A DNA stretch of 23,830 bases from a virus. A program made the translations under genes and the position numbers. Of the stretch, positions 22,481 through 23,830 are shown one piece after another; position 1 is the stretch's first letter, and the number at the start of each line of letters is the position of its first letter. The notes below the pieces were generated by a model that saw nothing but the letters and a program-made list of their open reading frames with translations, had not been told where the DNA came from and did not search any database. The stretch covers positions 1 through 23,830 of the IMG/VR virus record IMGVR_UViG_3300047095_000089, one strand, 5' to 3'.

Positions 22481-22902
22481 ACCCGCTACTCTGGGCAAGG
22501 CTAGGAATGGCTGTAGCTGTGGCGTCTGTCGGCTTCATGCTGGCTTGGTACATCCAAGGCGTAAGGCTGACGGCTGCCAAGCAGGAGCTTGTTGCGTACA
22601 AACAGGCAGCGACGGCTCAGAAGCAAGCGGAGAAAGACCGCACGGACAAGCTCAACGAGGAGATAAGCAATGACTGGATCAAGAATCTCGATGCTCTGCA
22701 TCAGTGTTACAAGTCTGGCCGTTGCGGGGTGCGCCCCAGCCCAGGTGGTATGCCCTCCGGTGGAATATCCGCGCCCACCGGCAAACCTGATGCAGCCGGC
22801 ACCAACACAGTACCTGCTCCCGAAAGAGTTGCAGAAGAGTGCGCCTACACAACCCTCCAAATAAACACATTGCAACGCTGGATTGAAGGAGTAGGAAAAT
22901 GA
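22477..22902 (+). CDS. Inner-membrane spanin (Rz-like)
   Basis: A 141-residue protein; ATG 22477 overlaps the holin stop. Residues 8-26 are a membrane helix (RLGMAVAVASVGFMLAWYIQ), then a coiled coil (LTAAKQELVAYKQAATAQKQ, AEKDRTDKLNEEI). A Gly/Pro-rich stretch precedes the end, ECAYTTLQINTLQRWI, as in Rz C-termini. A second lipoprotein gene is nested inside in another frame, the hallmark of Rz/Rz1. Together they bridge the periplasm and fuse the inner and outer membranes in the last step of lysis. This is strong evidence for a Gram-negative host. A 17-codon frame overlaps the stop. Confidence 0.88.
   Translation: MNPLLWARLGMAVAVASVGFMLAWYIQGVRLTAAKQELVAYKQAATAQKQAEKDRTDKLNEEISNDWIKNLDALHQCYKSGRCGVRPSPGGMPSGGISAPTGKPDAAGTNTVPAPERVAEECAYTTLQINTLQRWIEGVGK
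22670..22864 (+). CDS. Outer-membrane spanin lipoprotein (Rz1-like), nested in Rz
   Basis: A 64-residue protein wholly inside Rz in the +1 frame, with GAGGAG seven bases before its ATG. The start is a lipoprotein signal: a basic residue, a hydrophobic stretch and the lipobox V-A-G-C (residues 18-21). The mature part, CAPAQVVCPPVEYPRPPANL and onward, is short and proline-rich (10 of about 44), as expected for Rz1. Cys21 would be lipidated and the protein held in the outer membrane, where it meets the Rz C-terminus. The own ribosome site and lipobox make translation of both frames likely. Confidence 0.88.
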   Translation: MTGSRISMLCISVTSLAVAGCAPAQVVCPPVEYPRPPANLMQPAPTQYLLPKELQKSAPTQPSK

Positions 22903-22949
22903 TTGCAACGTCGCCAAGCTGGCGCAGACATTTTTGGAAAGGCAAGTGA
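22899..22949 (+). CDS. Possible 16-residue leader peptide
   Basis: An ATG overlapping the Rz stop (ATGA) begins MIATSPSWRRHFWKGK and then TGA 22947-22949, which overlaps the next ATG as TGATG. A short hairpin, CGCCA-AGC-TGGCG, lies inside (22912-22924), followed by five T at 22931-22935. The reading frame would couple Rz translation to the next gene. The double overlap is suggestive, but such a short frame can arise by chance, and the GGAAAGG site for the next gene would work alone. Confidence 0.3.
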   Translation: MIATSPSWRRHFWKGK

Positions 22950-23224
22950 TGGGAAACTTAACTGATATCTTCGGGAAGAATGACGTTTCAAGCACAACGA
23001 AAGCCGGATTCAAAAGATCAGGGCTAGATGCCAATGGTGGATATGGTGAGACACCACCACCACCACCACCTCCACCTCCTCCAATCAAAGATCAGATGGC
23101 GGAAGTTAATCCGAGAGCCACAATCCCTCATCCGAGACAAGAAGGAGTAAAAATCACTCCAGAAGAATACGAAAAGCTTAACAAAGCACTCGTGGAACGG
23201 GATAAGAAGTACAAACGCCCATAG
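22949..23224 (+). CDS. Small hypothetical protein with ten-proline tract
   Basis: A 91-residue protein; ATG 22949 has GGAAAGG upstream and overlaps the leader's stop, whereas a start at 22934 would lie inside that site. Residues 1-34 are polar (GNLTDIFGKNDVSSTTKAGF), residues 36-45 are ten consecutive prolines, and the rest is charged and helical (ITPEEYEKLNKALVERDKKY). The tract would stall ribosomes unless EF-P is active. No family is recognised. It is the last + strand gene before the convergent - strand pair, only two bases away, and its place after lysis suggests a late protein. The tract may be a spacer between two small binding segments. Confidence 0.65.
   Translation: MGNLTDIFGKNDVSSTTKAGFKRSGLDANGGYGETPPPPPPPPPPIKDQMAEVNPRATIPHPRQEGVKITPEEYEKLNKALVERDKKYKRP
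23054..23083 (+). repeat. CCN triplet run encoding ten prolines
   Basis: Ten successive proline codons: five CCA, then CCT, CCA, CCT, CCT, CCA. The first five are identical triplets, so slippage may vary the length between relatives. The run lies in the gene starting at 22949. Confidence 0.85.
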
Positions 23225-23226
23225 AG

Positions 23227-23610
23227 CTATCTGCTGAACGCTCTAATCGCATTCTCTGTCGATTCCGACCATTGATATTCCCGACCTTCCGTTCGTTCGT
23301 TACAGAGCGATTGTGAAGGTCGATTTTCCTTCTCCGACCTCAGTTCATTAGCCAAAGCGAAATATCCTGCTCCATCTATCGCGTTGTCATCAGAGTGTTG
23401 TCCGATACCGAATCTCGCTACCTTGAACAGCGTCATCAGTACGCAGACATCGTAAGGTTCAAGACTGAAATCCATGTTGTACTTGTGGGCTAGATACATT
23501 TCCCACAGGTCTGCAATCATCGCGAACGTGTTCTCAGGATTGCCATGTTGATCCTGGCGGGTCTTGGTTACGCATTCAATCGCTGCCTCAAGAACTTCTT
23601 TTCTGTTCAT
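23227..23610 (-). CDS. DUF6378-like phage protein
   Basis: A 127-residue protein on the opposite strand, ending two bases from the + strand gene. The pattern is MNRKEVLEAAIECVTKTRQD, then Q-H-G-N-P-E-N-T-F-A-M-I-A-D-L-W, MDFSLEPYDVCVLMTLFKVA and R-F-G-x-G-Q-H-S-D-D-N-A-I-D-G-A-G-Y-F-A-L-A. This matches the general signature of DUF6378 proteins, common in phage early or replication regions; the conserved D, E and N residues suggest an all-alpha nucleotide-binding fold similar to MazG-type proteins, but that is inference. The C-terminal 35 residues are variable. It overlaps the gene upstream (ATGA), so the two form an operon directed away from the window end. Confidence 0.7.
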   Translation of the reverse strand: MNRKEVLEAAIECVTKTRQDQHGNPENTFAMIADLWEMYLAHKYNMDFSLEPYDVCVLMTLFKVARFGIGQHSDDNAIDGAGYFALANELRSEKENRPSQSLCNERTEGREYQWSESTENAIRAFSR

Positions 23611-23825
23611 AGATTCCTCATCTTCTCAATATACGAAACATCCTTCTGAAACTCGCACCCATGACACGCCGGGTCAGTTTCAAAGCTGGCATTCCGACAT
23701 CCGGTGCTGCTGGTGTCTTCGATCCACTCCGGGCGTAGCGCATAAATTCCCGTGTAGATGTACTCCCGAGTCAGTACCCAATACCCCGGCTTCCGCACCT
23801 TCTGCTGACACGCCGTATAGCGCAT
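23607..23825 (-). CDS. Small cysteine-containing protein, possibly N-terminally truncated
   Basis: A 72-residue frame on the - strand. The ATG at 23825 is five bases from the window end and the frame stays open beyond it, so the true start may be outside. It has aromatic-rich middle segments (KPGYWVLTREYIYTGIYALR) and four Cys, three of them in C-R-N-A-S-F-E-T-D-P-A-C-H-G-C-E, which could bind a metal. The pattern D-P-A-C-x-G-C recurs in tiny phage proteins of unknown function. It overlaps the DUF6378-like gene by ATGA and probably shares its transcript. Function cannot be assigned. Confidence 0.55.
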   Translation of the reverse strand: MRYTACQQKVRKPGYWVLTREYIYTGIYALRPEWIEDTSSTGCRNASFETDPACHGCEFQKDVSYIEKMRNL

Positions 23826-23830
23826 GTCGT

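Noticed and set aside
22912-22935. Hairpin CGCCA-AGC-TGGCG plus TTTTT as a terminator of the lysis operon.
   Set aside because: The stem has five pairs and the T run is six bases away, so efficient termination is unlikely and another late gene follows.
23051-23072. CAC repeats that could read as a His6 tag, hinting at a cloning artefact.
   Set aside because: In the coding frame these are CCA proline codons continuing into mixed CCT/CCA codons, within a phage gene, with no vector sequence around. A natural proline tract explains them.
22501-23088. 195-codon - strand frame with a run of glycines.
   Set aside because: The glycine run is the reverse complement of the proline codons in the + strand gene, and the frame spans the Rz/Rz1 genes. 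Not a gene.
1-23830. tRNA genes, CRISPR arrays, insertion sequences, integrase or attachment sites.
   Set aside because: No cloverleaf, regular spaced repeats, transposase or recombinase frame, or long direct repeats were found by reading; absence here does not exclude them outside the window.

Overview
This window is the late half of a tailed-phage or prophage genome with podovirus architecture. It runs from the last codons of the portal gene through head, tail, ejection, receptor-binding and lysis genes on the + strand, and ends at two small genes on the - strand. A Gram-negative host is indicated by a nested Rz/Rz1 spanin pair with a clear lipobox and by T7-type ejection and tail-tube proteins. 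Base composition looks close to half G+C. No integrase, repressor, tRNA, IS element, CRISPR array or host gene is visible, so a free phage cannot be told from a prophage. I cannot name the species.

Layout. (1) Head, 1-3099: portal C-terminus, a Bbp19-like protein, scaffold-like protein, a small basic protein, major capsid protein and a probable decoration (cement) protein. A potential RNA switch precedes the capsid gene, and a strong terminator hairpin follows the decoration gene. (2) Accessory structural block, 3143-7536: poorly characterised proteins, including an Ala/Lys/Glu-rich coiled coil, two adjacent proteins that look like diverged duplicates, and two very small genes. (3) Tail tube, 7538-10266: gp11-like and gp12-like proteins. 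(4) Ejection block, 10263-18793: a gp13/GNAT-like protein, a gp14-like protein with an unexpected signal-peptide-like start, a protein with a soluble lytic transglycosylase domain, a protein with glycine/alanine-rich hydrophobic segments, and a 1199-residue gp16-like protein. (5) Receptor binding, 18841-21047: a tailspike with a T7 tail-fibre N-terminus and a right-handed beta-helix-like body, then a probable fibre accessory protein. (6) Lysis, 21044-22902: small membrane proteins, a DUF5675-like protein with a THGC motif like L,D-transpeptidases (the best endolysin candidate), a two-helix holin candidate and Rz/Rz1. (7) A proline-tract protein at 22949-23224. (8) A convergent - strand pair, 23227-23825, one DUF6378-like and one small cysteine-bearing protein, probably the end of an early or accessory operon.

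Nearly every gene boundary from 6409 to 18793, and most in the lysis block, is a 4-base ATGA or 5-base TAATG/TGATG overlap, so translation is probably coupled along long late transcripts. The points most worth a second look are the capsid leader with two mutually exclusive stems (one hides the Shine-Dalgarno), the lysis block with nested tiny membrane ORFs and the THGC lysin candidate, the signal-peptide-like start on the gp14-like ejection protein, and the combination of a BPP-1-like head module with a T7-like tail and ejection module. All family assignments come from reading the sequence; no database search was run.
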